A stretch of 64,000 bases of DNA from Phascolomyces articulosus (Eukaryota > Mucoromycota > Mucoromycetes > Mucorales > Lichtheimiaceae): contig JAIXMP010000001.1 in assembly GCA_025677815.1 (NCBI GenBank), positions 1,736,001-1,800,000 of the forward strand, in the 5' to 3' direction. This document shows, piece after piece, positions 1 through 14,719 of this stretch. A program made the position numbers and the translations under genes. Position 1 is the first letter of the stretch, and each line of letters begins with the position of its first letter. The notes under the pieces are model-generated. The model made no database searches. It saw only the letters and a list, made by a program, of their open reading frames with translations, and was not told the DNA's origin.

Positions 1-2063
<2,063 letters not shown>

Positions 2064-2303
2064 CTTTTGCGGAGATTTGATCTACTCCTCTTCTTCCCCC
2101 CCCCAAAAAAAAATGTATAAAAATGAAATTAGTTTCTATCGCGTCTTTTCTTCTTCTTTCTTCTTCCTTGTAACTCTTTCTCTTTCTTTTGCATAATAAT
2201 TATCTTCTTTCTCCTTTAAAAACATTATATATCTATCATCCATTCACCTTTTACATATATACTTTTCTACATAAATATATTAAAAACCTATAAATCATAA
2301 ACC

Positions 2304-2942
2304 ATGAGCGATCTTAACTGGTGTACTATGTGCGATAATCAAATTGATTGTTATTCGGTATGATTTTATTTATATATGATTTATGTCAATAGACATTTAG
2401 CTGCTCTATCTTTATCTTGTTTCTTTCATTGACATAGAAAACTCATATAAATATGTTATTATACTATAATATAGGATTCACTTTATTGTTCTGATGAATG
2501 TCTAAGATCAGATGCATTGAATCATCATCCACTCCTTGGTTACGATTATGCAGAGTTGAAAAACTTTCCACGACCTTCTTCTTCTTCAACAACAACATCA
2601 TCCGCAGTTTCCGCAGTAACTACACATCATCATACCGCAGTAGTAGAGACGAGTAATAGTCCAGCTAATAATAGCACTTCTTCATCTTGGTGGGATGATA
2701 CATCTTCTTCTACAACAACATCTACTTTATCTACTCCACCCTCATCACCATCATCGAATACAAATTTTTATCTTTTATCTCCACCTCTTTCTCCAGTATC
2801 GTCATCTTCTTCTCCAAGTTATGGAATTGATAAGGAACAAATATTAAATTTCAATTTTAAAAACAACAATAAGAATAATATTCGAACAAAAACAACAAGC
2901 ACAACAAAACGTCGAACGACATCTAGCATCTTTTATATTTAA
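2304..2942 (+). CDS. Ecl1-family small zinc-binding protein
   Basis: Two exons (2304-2357 and 2475-2942) encode 173 residues. The first 27 residues carry the pattern of the fungal Ecl1/ECL1-2-3 family (extender of chronological lifespan): NWC-x2-C, then SLYCS-x2-C. Cysteines fall at about 7, 10, 16, 23 and 27, and an intron splits the motif between the pairs. The rest is a low-complexity Ser/Thr/Pro/Asn-rich tail ending in a basic stretch, typical of these regulators. Fission yeast members bind zinc, extend chronological lifespan and respond to zinc or sulfur starvation; that role is inferred here from the motif alone. The ATG lies in an ACCATGAG context just after an A/T-rich leader. The family call rests on the Cys spacing and short length. 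Confidence 0.72.
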
Positions 2943-3984
2943 AAAAAATCAACAAATTATTTATCTTATATATATACCATTTTATATCATCCTTTTCATC
3001 TTTCTTATTCATTCTATATCATTTTTATTTGCATTTGCCTCTTCATCCTATAATAATCCAAAAAAAACTTCTTTTTTATCTGATGTTTCTTGTTCTCTTT
3101 TCCCCACCATTAAACCCCACTCTTTCTTCCCACCTAGTTTGTCCGTACTATTTTTGTATATATAACTTTTTCCATCACGTCATGTTCAGTTAATTATAAT
3201 ATGCCACCTGAAAAAAAAAAAGAACTCAACATGCCAATAAAAATCATTCCCGAAAAATTTTTACAATAAAAAAAAAAAGTTTTTATCAGATTTTTAATCA
3301 GATGTCATTTTAGTAGGGTAGAGAGTGGATCATTTATTAAAAGAAAAACAGCGACAATCTGCTTGCGGTTATTTTATCTAGATCTTTTGTTTTTTTTTTT
3401 TTTTCTTAGAAAAATAATTGTGAAAAATCATCGTCTGAATCATACAAGTGTCATCATCCTAACACTCGTACTAACAAAATAGGTAATATAGAAGAAAAAA
3501 AACAATATTCTATTTCACACGAAAAAAAGAAAGAGTCATTCTTTTCTTCCTTTTGTTTCTACTACCCACCAATAGATAGGCAGTTGACATGTAAGAGTAA
3601 GTATGACCCATATGTAGCGTTGTTTCAGAAGATTAGGAGAAGATGATAACCTTTCAAAAAGAATTTGATTATTAATAAATATGTCTATCTTATAGGAGTA
3701 AAGGAGAATGATAAGGACTTTTAAACAGCATTTCGTACGATTATTTGTTAGATTACATGCATTGAAGACAATATAAAAAAAAAGTGATTATTTTCTGATC
3801 ATCAAAATCATGTAAAAACAATGATCAAGATCGCGAAATATGCACGCACAACAGGTCTATTGGGACTTGCTGAAAATAAAGGATGTTCCATGAGTCAAAA
3901 TTTTTCGGAACGAATTTAGGAGAGAAAAATTTATGCATTCTACAGATCTTCCAATGATTGTAATAGCGGAGAAATTCTGATCAT
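2943..3984. other. Gene-free AT-rich spacer
   Basis: This is the 3' flank of the Ecl1-like gene, with long A and T homopolymers. I see no sustained reading frame, RNA gene or repeat that can be named. Confidence 0.5.
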
Positions 3985-4756
3985 ATCCTTATCATGAGTA
4001 GTGCTTGCAAGGATGCCACGTAGCTTTTCAGGAGATAGGTACAGCTACCCAAACTATTCCTCATCATCTTCTAAAATACTTTTCTTCTTCTTCCGGGGAA
4101 TTGGATAATTGCTTGTAAAGATTCTTCGTTTTATCGTCGTCGAACTCAAAGACTGTTACATAGTTATCAACCAATAGAGATAGGTAGGGACCTTTTAGTG
4201 AGATGTCCAACAAAGGATAATGAATCGAGAAAAACTGTTGGTAATTTTTAATAGCCTGATGCTAAGAAAAACAACATCATTAGTTCCACCCATATTGTCT
4301 CGTTATAGAAGGTCTATCTTTGTACACGTTGATTACTTTTTCTTTTTTATCTTGACAGACAAGGCAGGAATCATCAATTCCGCCATATTTTTATAATCCC
4401 CATGTACCAAAGATAATGCAACTTCCACTGACTTGTAATGGATAAAGGATAACATTGGTCTCTTCGACCCACACACTGGCCATTTGATGCCTAGCTAATT
4501 CTTTAGAAATTTTTGGAAGGTGATCTTCTTTCCAAAGCGCGAAAAGCAGTGGCTCTAACTCGTTTGTTCCTGATAATAATTCCAGCAATATCACTGTTAT
4601 TGGTTCCACTTTGTTTATCTTTGTCCATAAACAAACCACTTTCTTTGTTGGTATCTTGTAAAGCAAAGCTGACTTTATGTCTTCTTGATTTGGATGTAAC
4701 ACGTTATGGTGTTTCAGACAGTAAAGATATTTATGCGGATGAGGACGATGGTGCAA
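3985..4756 (-). pseudogene. Decayed coding fragment, possible repeated mucoralean family
   Basis: A 121-codon frame runs from 4756 down to 4391 and stops. About 140 bases further on, a different stretch (about 4262-4055) again reads as a plausible protein for about 65 codons (with TYPE segments such as IKNYQQFF, HYPLLDIS and YVTVFEFDDD) before two consecutive stops. The two blocks share strand and are separated by stops and frame changes, which suggests one decayed gene. Composition (LLELLSGTNE, then VWVEETNVILYP) resembles a family of repeated hypothetical proteins common in Mucorales, but I am matching that from memory and cannot name a domain. A long plus-strand frame (4513-4944) overlaps and is probably a shadow. 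Confidence 0.35.
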
Positions 4757-6486
4757 AAATACTATATGTCTCGATTACAGTTGATGAATATTTGGTTCTT
4801 TTAAAACCTTATGTTAGTGAATCAGAATGCTCAAAAACCAAAGGAAAAAGAAAGTCCACGTCAACAATAAATAGCTCAATTATATTTTTGGTTCAATTGG
4901 TTGGAGCTGAGAAACAAATCATATCATCATATGATGTGTCGTAAACATTGATCTATCACTACCTTCTTGATTCGATCGTAACAAATATAACAATTGCTAT
5001 AATAAAATTCTACCAGTAGTTGAATAATAGATGACCTCAAAAAATAATTGAAGAGGAAAAAGTGAGGAGGAAAAAAAATTATCCAAGCATAAATGTATAT
5101 AAACATTTTTAGACGTTTAAACAATAATCAACTTGTTTGAAGAAAATTAAAGTTATATAATATAACTTTCAAGCACATACGTATCTGCTTCATCGTTGTA
5201 TCATCAGTAATCACGTAGAAAATATGGACAAAGAATCACTTTATGTTATTTTTAGTAGCTTTACCCTTGATATTGCATTGAGTTGATTGAAATCGGTTAT
5301 CTTTATAAACGTTGATAGCTTTAAACTTTGGTGACGCTTGCATGCCTTATTTATTAAGTATTTTTGAAATGACGTCTTCCTTGAAAAGATATAGGTGATT
5401 AAAATATATTAAAAGAGTGGTGCTTCCAAAAGAAGGTTACAAATGCTCTGTTGTATTATTTTTGAGTTTCTCCATATTTTGAAATATAGTTTACCAAACG
5501 ATGAAGTATGTCTCCTCCATATATTTCTTGTTGATTCTGAATGACTTTTCTATTATATATACATGTATATATTACTATTTTCATATATATTGATTATAAA
5601 AAACTTTAACGTCGCTACGTATTACCCAATAATCGTGATAGGAACGTACACATCATGCTACATGTGTAGATAATTTAAATGAAAATAATTGTAATACACC
5701 ATATATATAACAACAACTTTGTTATTCCTGCTTGTGTCTCTCTTCCTTTGTACAGCATACGGAACTTTCAGGTAATAAGGATACGACGAAAATTAAATGA
5801 TAGGATGCATCTTGGCAATGAATAATGCATCCATCCATATAAACAAATCAACTGTACATCTTGTAGAAGGGCAATACGGCTACGAGAAGTATGTATTAAC
5901 CTTGACCCATAGTATTCTCCCTTTATGAACAAGTGAAGCTAACTCAGTATGAAATATAGCTAGCATTGTTGATCATGTTAAAGAAAAGATATTGATCTAT
6001 TTCTAAATCATCAATAAAATACCATATTCTTATCATGATTATCTGATGCATCTCCTGACAGAAAAATGACAGCTCGCCATCTTGATGGGATCTCACCACG
6101 CTCCATATTAGGAAAAGTCTAAGATATTGAAGGATTCCATAGCAAAATAATAAATAGGTATTTGAGTCAAGATGCAAAATATCAATTATTTTTATTTTTT
6201 TAATAGTGAGATGATGACGATGAAGATGGGTGGATGCTGAAATATACGTTGGTATAAAAATCATGATGGAAATGATGAGAGTGAGGGGAATAAATAAATA
6301 TGTAGACGGGTGAAAAAAAGAGAGAGAGGAATGAATGAAAAAATCTAACAACAACAATATAAATAATAATACTAGTAAGAAGAAAATGTATAACAATAAG
6401 AGAATTATATAATAAAAACAAAAGAGTGGATATAAAAAGAGTAATATTACAATGGTGGATGATGATAAGAATTAGGAATTGAAACA
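4757..6486. other. Gene-free AT-rich spacer
   Basis: There is no convincing coding region. The open frames here (for example on the minus strand at 5944-6490) are short, hydrophobic and His/Ser-rich translations of AT-rich DNA. The right end is the 3' flank of the GPCR gene. Confidence 0.5.
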
Positions 6487-7924
6487 TCATACTGGAGGAT
6501 GATGATCATTTACTGCTACTGTTTCACTGGTGACACTACTTCGTTCACTTTGTCGCCTTGCTAATAAACTACGTTGGGAAGAATGATATTGTGGCTGATG
6601 ATGAGGATTCTGTTGATGAATTGATTCAGGTGGTGCCAAGAACGAAGAAGAAGAAATAACATGCTTTGCTTCATCCTCTGGATCATTTTCATCGTCACTA
6701 TCCAAATGCAAGAATGAAGAACTATCGATATTTTTTGTCTGCTGTTGAGGATGTTGTTGTAATTGTTTTTTCCCTCTATTATTAAAAGCCGTTTCCCAAA
6801 TTTTCAATGCATCCAAATCAGGTAATTGGATATACATGTCATGAATTCCCTGACCATGTATCTTGAGGACATATTCTTCCAGTTGAGCTGAATAAATGGT
6901 GGCTTCACGATACGACATGACAGCACCTTCTTTGGTTCGTTCAGAAAAAAAACTGAAATATCCCAAACAAGGAAATACCATGATATGCTGCATCTCCCAA
7001 TGGGAAAGAAATGGGAAATAACGAATGACACGACGTACTGGCATTTCACCTTCATGGACTTCAACATAATTACTTGCAGTGGCTGCTGTGGCTGATCCAG
7101 CAGCTGTACTGGGGGAACCTCCACCCACCATGTTGGAATCCAAAGGAACATGATGTTGCATCATTTGATTTAAACTAATCAATTCACCTCGACCAGCACC
7201 TGTGGTATGAAAACTACTACTATGATGACCATACGCTGTTGAGTTTTGACTGATCGATTGTTGATGTTGACTATGAGAATAATGATGATGCATGGAACTT
7301 TCATGATCTTTTTTATGATGATGTTTTCGTATGCTTTTGAGGAAATGATGATAAATAGCAAAAATTCCGGCTTTTTCTTTGTGTTGTTGTTTGATAAATG
7401 CATGGACTTTAGGTAAAAACAGTGCGAGTAATGAAAAGGTAGTGGCCCAAAGAACTGTAATTACTGTGATGTAATATTTTGTATAAAAATCCGCCATGGG
7501 ATTTACTAATACGGCAAATCCGACTAATGCTGAAAACAAGATATTGCTATTGTTAAAAGGGGGGAGAAGATGAGTGCATGTGATAAAATAATATAAAAAT
7601 AAATAAATAAACAAAAATAAAGAAACTTACTATACAGAGAGACCCATTTGTTTCGTTTCACTATAATGACTATACCGTTGTCCAGCAGCACGCGTTTTAT
7701 ATGCCAAGAATGTAGCAAATAAAAGCATAGCAGCCGCATAAATAGTAGACAAAACCAAAAATACAATTTCAGTATCATTTCGTGCGGAATGACATTCCCA
7801 GTAATGAGTGGTGAAGGATACATCGATTCGTCGTGGCTGTGGTTGACTTACAACTAATCCAACTACTAAAATGATCTGTTGTTGTTTGTGAAACATTTTA
7901 GTCATTGTTTATACACATTGTAAA

Positions 7925-7970
<46 letters not shown>

Positions 7971-10859
7971 GAAATGATGTTCCTTTACCATATCAACCGC
8001 TACTACCATAGAGGTGGTTTTAATCAATTGAAGATCGGTAATCACGGTACGTGTGATAAATATATTATTAAAGATGCGATATATTCGATAATTCTTGGCA
8101 ATTAAATTACTATTTCATGTTTTTTTAGAGTTAATAAATGTTCTGAACCATTTCACTCCCTATAACTCCTCATTACTCTTCCCCTTAAATTAATATTAGA
8201 AATGTTTATATATATATTTACCCAAGGATCAATAAAAAGCCGAGATTAAATAATACAGGCGTGACATAACAAGTTGCAGCATCTGGTATACCGATCATCA
8301 TCATTACAGATAGATAGGTCATCATAAATCCAACTAATTCAAGGCAACAAAATAATGGACTACCATTTATATGAATGAGTGATTGAATTATAAAGTAGGT
8401 ATGGATGATTGTAGAAAAAAAAACAATTACCTTGACGCTTTAAAGATTTCATTTTTACGATAAATAATAACAAGGAATAATACAGCAAGGGTAATTAACA
8501 TCCCCAATGAAGAAACGACCAAGATCACTTGAGCAATAGGTGTTGTCAAATCGGGATTCAACGGATTACTTGGTGGAGCATCGGAAGGTGGCTATTCTTT
8601 TCCATAAAGGGATGAAATCATTTATAAATAAAGATTCTTTCTTTCTTTCTCTCTCTTTCATTTTAATTTAACTTAATAAAAATAATAATAATAGTAAATA
8701 AATAGAATATATACTTTACATGAGAAGATCCATCATGAAACATGAGAGTGCCTGTTATATTGATATTCCCATTCATACTGGTACCAATTTTGTTGTTAAG
8801 ACCGTGTTGCAAATTATAAATTTCATAGTTTCTATAAATGAGAAATAATAATGCAATGAATAAAAAATTGTTTCATATAAAGTACCAAAATAGTAGTCCT
8901 ATTGGATGAATGTTACTTACGCAGTCGTCACATCACCATTGGAATCAAACATCATAGGGCCTTCAGGTCCTACATATCCTACATTGAAAGCAGTAGGTAC
9001 CATATATTGTCCCAAGTCACCGGTTTGTAATTGTTCAATACCATGTGTATGATTAGTTGTGTTGGCAATTGTGTGGCTGAAACCTTCAGCCATGACCATC
9101 ATGCATGAATACGCAAGTCTAATAATATATTTTATATAGTCAGCCTATATGAAATATTATAGCAGTTGTACGTTTTTTTTTTTTTTTTTTTTACCCTTCA
9201 TTGGTTGTAATGGTACGGTTTCCAGCATATGGATATCTATTATAATATATTAAATAATTAATACAGGTAATCTTTCTCTGGATAATGGTAATGGAATGAA
9301 AAGAGGGAAAGAGTATTTACGCTTTTGGATCTAATTGTGACCAAGCATCTAAAAATTGTTCAAAAGGATCATAACCATATAATGATAACCAATTATCAAA
9401 CATGATTAATCCATTATATGTTTGATTAAAATTGATTGGTGTTGAACTATTAATGGCTAATGGATAATCTGACGCGGTTGTCATAGTTGTGTCTGGTGTG
9501 GTTGTCAAATTGGCATTTCGTGAATCAATAGCTTGTTGTAAATCTTCGGTTGGATCACCAATAAGTAACCATACATACTCATTGGCCATGTATCCCATTT
9601 CAGCGGCTTGTACCATAATCGACGTCAATGCATCTCCTGTTGCTGCTACCATAATAACGCGTGCTCCTCCTGTAGTCACATTGTATAATGAACCAGAAGC
9701 ATCTTCCTGTGGATTATCTTGAGAAAATGCTTGATAACGCGTAATTTGGATATTGCTATTGCTAGCTTGAATAATTGCATGCTGACAAACTAGTATATTT
9801 TCTTAATTCGATTTGTTTCGAGACATCTATACTGAAATAATAACTTTTTTTTTATTTAAAAAAAACAAACAAACTTACATTGTTGTCCAACAGGATCATC
9901 TGTATATATAACACCCACTTTAGACCAACCTTGCTTTGCAACAAAAGCAAGCATGACATCTGCCATAATGACTTGAGTTGGAATAGTACGAAAAAAGTAT
10001 TTATATTGTGTTTTATCGGAAAATGCAACTAATAATAAAGAGTAGTAATGGAATGGTTGTTAAATTAAATATTAGGATTATTATTATTATTAAATAGATC
10101 AACTTACTTGCACTCGCAGTAAAAGAACATTGAGGAATTTCTAATGTACTTGTCATTAAAGCACTTAAACTTGTCCAAGAACTAGAAACATCACCAATGA
10201 CACCAATAACACCTTGTTGTAATAAAGTAACTGAAGCATAAACAGCATCAGTCACTGCACTTTGATCAATAGAAGCTTCTGGGAAAGAATCTTTTTCAAT
10301 CAAAGTAACATAAGCACCAGGGATCACACCGCGTGCATTAATGTCATTCATGGCCATGCGGATAGCGGACGATCCTCTAAAATAAAAAAAAAGTTGGTTT
10401 GTGTAACCCACACAACATAAAAGATCAGTTCATGCTGCTGGTGGTGAAGAACGACAACACCCCCCCCCTTTTTTTTTTTATAAAACCCCTTAATAAAGAA
10501 CAAGCGAACCCTCTTTTTGTGTATCTCTTTTATCCATCCCACACAAACGATTAATTTTTACCCCCATACGATCTCTGCTGTAAATTCATCAGCTGTTTGA
10601 CTAAATGGTAATAATAAACCAATCTATAATATTATTTTAGCATAGTAGTAAAAAAAAAGAACAATGGTTGTCAATGGATGAGAAAATAAATATTTACTTT
10701 GAGCTCAGTAAGACCTGTCGTGTTCATTCGTGGACGAATGATTACAGTGTCATTGTCAACTTGAGTAATCTCATTGAGTGGATCGTCATTGATCTGTACA
10801 CCAAAAATTTTTGTACCATTGGTTGGTCCTGCGTTATTGTTGATGACACTTTGTGACAT
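6487..10859 (-). CDS. Class C (GABA-B/metabotropic-like) G-protein-coupled receptor with C-terminal PH-like domain
   Basis: Thirteen exons splice in phase to 1062 residues: 10698-10859, 10562-10623, 10108-10376, 9879-10028, 9321-9789, 9195-9236, 8921-9118, 8720-8831, 8431-8591, 8222-8359, 7989-8109, 7631-7875 and 6487-7546. Residues about 55-440 form a periplasmic-binding-protein-like ligand domain (IGLLLPFS, AIRMAMNDIN, GVIGDVSSSWT, YKYFFRTIPTQ, GWSKVGVIYTDD). Residues about 500-760 form seven membrane spans, including the class C loop motif LIAKNYRIYRIFNN. A His/Ser/Gln-rich linker leads to a PH-like fold at about 879-966, ending in a helix with Trp (ALKIWETAFN). The tail is acidic and Ser/Gln-rich. 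The receptor should sit in the plasma membrane and signal through heterotrimeric G proteins; the ligand is unknown. No signal peptide is seen at the chosen ATG, although an in-frame stop lies just upstream, so a missed 5' exon is possible. Confidence 0.88.
7927..7967. repeat. AAT/ATA trinucleotide microsatellite
   Basis: About 13 tandem AAT units lie inside an intron of the GPCR gene (between the exons ending at 7989 and starting at 7875). Confidence 0.9.
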
Positions 10860-12120
10860 GGAATATCATAGAGAGAAATATATAAATGATGTATATATAT
10901 ATATATATATAAAGAAAGGAAAGGGTTTATATATGTATATGTAATAAGCTTAATGATGTGATAATGTGAAATAATACGTCTCTCGCTCAGAACAACAAAA
11001 AGAATGAGGGAAGGAGAGAGGAAAAGAGAGGAGGAAGAAAAGAAAAGAAGAAACGAAAGAGAGAGAGAGAATGAAAATGTAGATGATGTATCATTATTAT
11101 TATTGTTGTGTTAGTATAATAGTCTAGTACCGAAATGACTACATAGTATTATTAATAATAACCATTATAGGTAGAGATAGATAGCTAGTTATATATATAT
11201 ATATCTGATATGTATAATAAGAGTACCAAAAATAAGTTATACTTATATAGTAAGCACATGCGGAAAATATGTTCAAGTGGTTTAAAAAAGAAAGTGTTAG
11301 TGTGCCATATTATGTTAAACAGGGGGAAGAGAATTGAATAAAAAAAAAAAGGAGTTACGATAATTATTGAAAGGGATTAACAAAAAATAAGGAGTTGAAT
11401 TACAAGTGTGCTGTAATGTGTGTGCTGCTGCTGCTGCTGCTGCTGTGCTGTGTAAGTAACATCAGCATGTAGATTGATAATAGTTGCATATCTTCTTTGT
11501 ATAAAAAGAATGGATCAACCTTTTTACCGTTTAGTTAGTAGTATTTAATATAATAGAGCCCTTCTTGTTCTTTTTTAGTCTTCTCTTCCCAAATACTAGG
11601 ATTTACATTATAAACTATCCAACCAATTAGCATCCCTATTAATATAACCAATATCTCACACGACGCATCTTGCATGATGAAACACTATAATGTATCCACA
11701 TGTCATATTCAACTTTATTATCATCAGATTTATCAATTTGAATTAGACTTTTACTATTATAATCCCCACTTCTTTCATTGTTCTTCCACCTGTAGGGTAA
11801 TTGGATATAAAATGTGCTTTTAAAACTTTATTTTTTCTAACGAGTCAAATAGTAGACATTTATATAAATATATAATAGAGCAAGAAACACATGAATTCTT
11901 ACACCTAACTATATCACCCATAGGAAAAAAAAGACTTTTTTTTTGAAACAGTAGAATGAAGTCGATACTACATCATTCACATATGCTATTAAATTGAAGT
12001 ACTGACGTTCTTTGTCACTTTTTATTCGTCTCTTTATGCACACTTTTTGTTTATCTCTCATGTATCTTTCCTTTTTATTTGCTACACTTTTTTTAACTCA
12101 AAAAATCAGTTTTTATCAAA
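10860..12120. other. GPCR upstream region with CT-rich leader
   Basis: On the minus strand, about 150 bases upstream of the GPCR start form a long pyrimidine-rich tract (roughly 10980-11080), typical of a fungal promoter or leader. A TA run lies at 10892-10911. Nothing coding is seen further upstream. Confidence 0.4.
11425..11448. repeat. CTG trinucleotide repeat
   Basis: Eight uninterrupted CTG units lie in non-coding DNA about 560 bp upstream of the GPCR start codon. Confidence 0.9.
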
Positions 12121-13614
12121 TACCGATGAACGGCAGACCCTTTATGATTTTTCTTGCCAAGTATACATTTATTTATATTGAACGTGAGCTTTCGATGATG
12201 TTGGTTATCCGTGTTTGGTCCTGATTATTTAAAAGCAGTAGTTTGCAAATAGGATTCGTCTCATACTCTTAATATCGGTGAGTATAATACCCAAGTATTC
12301 TTTGATGTTGTGATTAATATCATGCAGTCTAACACAATGTTTTTGGTCTTGTTATAATAAAAAAAACATCCCAACATCCACAATACAATTGAAAAGAGCA
12401 TCGTTAGCAAATGTGGGTAACTGTTATCATATAATTGATCAGGTTCTATTACTCTATGTTTTTGGCGTACCGAATAAGGTAAAATATTGGACGTTACGAC
12501 TTATTATTATGCCGTGCTCTTGATTGGCACCTTATCAAAAACACATTGCTACAGATATAGTGGTATATCTTCCATATTAACCTTTCTTCATTTGAACGAA
12601 GGGAAGGTCGAAATGATACAGGCGCCGGATAAGCTTTTTCGGAAAAAATGAACCATCCGACCTGATTTCCATTTTTTAAAAAGCATATTCCAATATTGGT
12701 GGATATATTAGATGGAACTATTTCGACATTAAAAATAAATGTTATATAAAAATTGGATTATACAGCTGATGAAGAGTATTCCAATGCAGTATATCAAAAC
12801 CAGTGCAAGGTGCAGAACGATCATTGTTAACCTCATGACCACAAGTAAAAGTGTATAGAGTCATTGAAATCCTGACATTAGGCAGATACTTTATCGATCA
12901 GAACACTTTCTCTTCCAGACATATACCGTCCTGTGTCAATTCGGTCAATTGGGTGATACAATTCCAAGAAACAATTTTATGCATTCTTTTATCTAATCAA
13001 ATTCTTTTTGAACTTCTCTCCAAACCCTTGTTTTCCTTGCTCTCTCTCTCTCTTTTTTTTTTAATCTCTCACACTTTTCCTCTTTATCAGCGTTATTCCA
13101 TCCCTGCCTTAAACTTTATGTATCTGCGAAATGCTACTTTATTTACTGAAACACGGATCCCTTTCTTTTACATCATTCTTTGGAACGTATTATATATTTC
13201 AAATCAATCAACATTGAAATTTCAAGTATTCACAAAAAAAAATGGCCAACCAAGCTTGGTGTGGTATAAATACGTATTTTTTTTTATTGCTATTTTATCT
13301 TGATTTTCTACAGCTATTAGAATAATAATACTAATACCAGTACTGTATGAAAATATCAATGTACTACAGGTTCTATAGGAGCAACACCCAATGTATTAGG
13401 ATACATTTATAAAACAAATTCATGGCTCAAAAATTATCAAAATGGTGACTACAACTTACTGTTACAACTATAATAACAATCACTACTATTTCTTCAACAA
13501 GCACTTCATTATCTTTAGTAAGATATATATCCCTTTTTTATGTGTTCCTCAAATATCTAATGTGTATTAGCAACGATTATTAACTTTAAATATCTAAATT
13601 TTAATACATTAGCA
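12121..13614. other. Degenerate region, no intact gene
   Basis: Open frames are present (for example plus strand 12851-13303) but they are hydrophobic, biased and unlike known proteins. One segment (12165-12219) is a diverged copy of 13617-13668, so this stretch may be part of a decayed repeat. Confidence 0.35.
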
Positions 13615-14030
13615 CTACATTCGTTTATATTAAACGTGTGTGATCTACGCTGGTTATCTGTGTTCGGTGTTGAGCAACTATACACCACCATTCGTACTTG
13701 TGGATCCTACAATCTTCCTGATGATATCGACGACGAGATCCAAGAAATCTTTAATACCTACGAAGAGCAAGACGAAGATGATGTTTTGGACTTTGTTATA
13801 AAAAAACAGCTCAGAATCCATGTTACAATCCAAAAGATCATCCTGATCAATTTTGGTTACTGTCAGCAATTAACCAATTTGCTGGCTACTACACATATGA
13901 TGTTTTAAATAAGGTGAAAGATCGGATGGAACAAGACTTTGTCAGTCATATAAGGTGTGTTATTGACCGATGTTTCCATTCATTACGGTTGTTAACAACC
14001 AGGTATATTACCATGAGAGGTTTATAATGT
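13615..14030 (+). pseudogene. Frameshifted coding fragment, possible mobile-element relic
   Basis: A frame from 13636 reads as acidic soluble protein (DDIDDEIQEIF, then EDDVLDFVIKKQ). Near 13810-13815 the plausible protein moves to another frame, which continues for about 70 codons (segments such as DQFWLLSAIN, YYTYDVLNKVKDRM, CVIDRCFHSL) to a stop at about 14026. Together they look like roughly 130 residues of one helical protein broken by a one-base deletion. No domain is recognised. The neighbouring fragments at 14.1-16.3 kb, equally broken, suggest an old element. Confidence 0.4.
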
Positions 14031-14113
14031 GCAAACCCATGACGACTTGCGTTGACATCTTATAATGTATCGATATAGAGACCATACGTGTGAATCTACC
14101 TCTCTCCGACTGA

Positions 14114-14350
14114 ATGAAGGTCGGTCTGACTGGCAATGGTAAGATGGTTTCAAAAAAAAAAAACTTGTCTAGATCCAACTCTTGCCACAAACCCAAGATT
14201 ATGAAAGGCATCCTATATGCTGTCATAAAAAGAACTGAAAATGACACCAATGTTGCACGAAAGTTAAAGATTGTTTGCCTCAACGAAACTGGTCAGCATG
14301 ATTTTTTTTTTAGTTTATTAAAGAGAGGCAAATATAGAAATAATATATAA
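14114..14350 (+). pseudogene. Coding fragment, possible relic of the family seen at 52.3-55 kb
   Basis: This is a 78-codon frame with the arrangement Glu/Gly, a Lys-rich spacer, then K-P-K-I-M-K-G-I-L. It loosely parallels the K-M-P-I-V-L-R-D-M-L block of the minus-strand gene at 52.3-53.0 kb. It starts and ends abruptly, with stops in all frames outside. Homology is inferred from this short pattern only. Confidence 0.25.
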
Positions 14351-14719
14351 TGAAACGATTTTTTAGAGAAACGTTTCCCAAAAATTTTGTCCACCCGAAC
14401 ACGCTCTATATCTTCGGTCAGTTGAACTAATTCACCTCTTCACATTATACTTGGGCAATCGCTTAAATTTATATAAGTATAAATATTATCAATTTTAGTA
14501 GGTATATATAGCTTGGAAGCTTTCATAGTTATTTATCCATACCACGTTTGGGCTAACTTTTTTCTTTAAGCTTTTTTTTATTTCCAATGACGCACATCAG
14601 GCTCAATCGATACAATTTGGATATATCACTTTGTATATTAGATTGTTGATATTTGAAAAGATCTTTTTGAGCTTTCTTTGACTTGCAAAGATATCTAACT
14701 ACTTTTTTTATCAAATCGA

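Noticed and set aside
4513..4944. 143-codon plus-strand frame
   Set aside because: It overlaps the minus-strand relic, has a hydrophobic biased start and shows no recognisable domain. Treated as a probable shadow, though decayed coding cannot be excluded.
10013..10120. Apparent frameshift at the fourth GPCR junction
   Set aside because: It arose from miscounting a run of A; with the correct count the GTAAGT donor and TTAG acceptor keep the frame.
12851..13303. 150-codon plus-strand frame
   Set aside because: Hydrophobic and Leu/Phe/Ser-rich without domain pattern; includes pyrimidine simple sequence.
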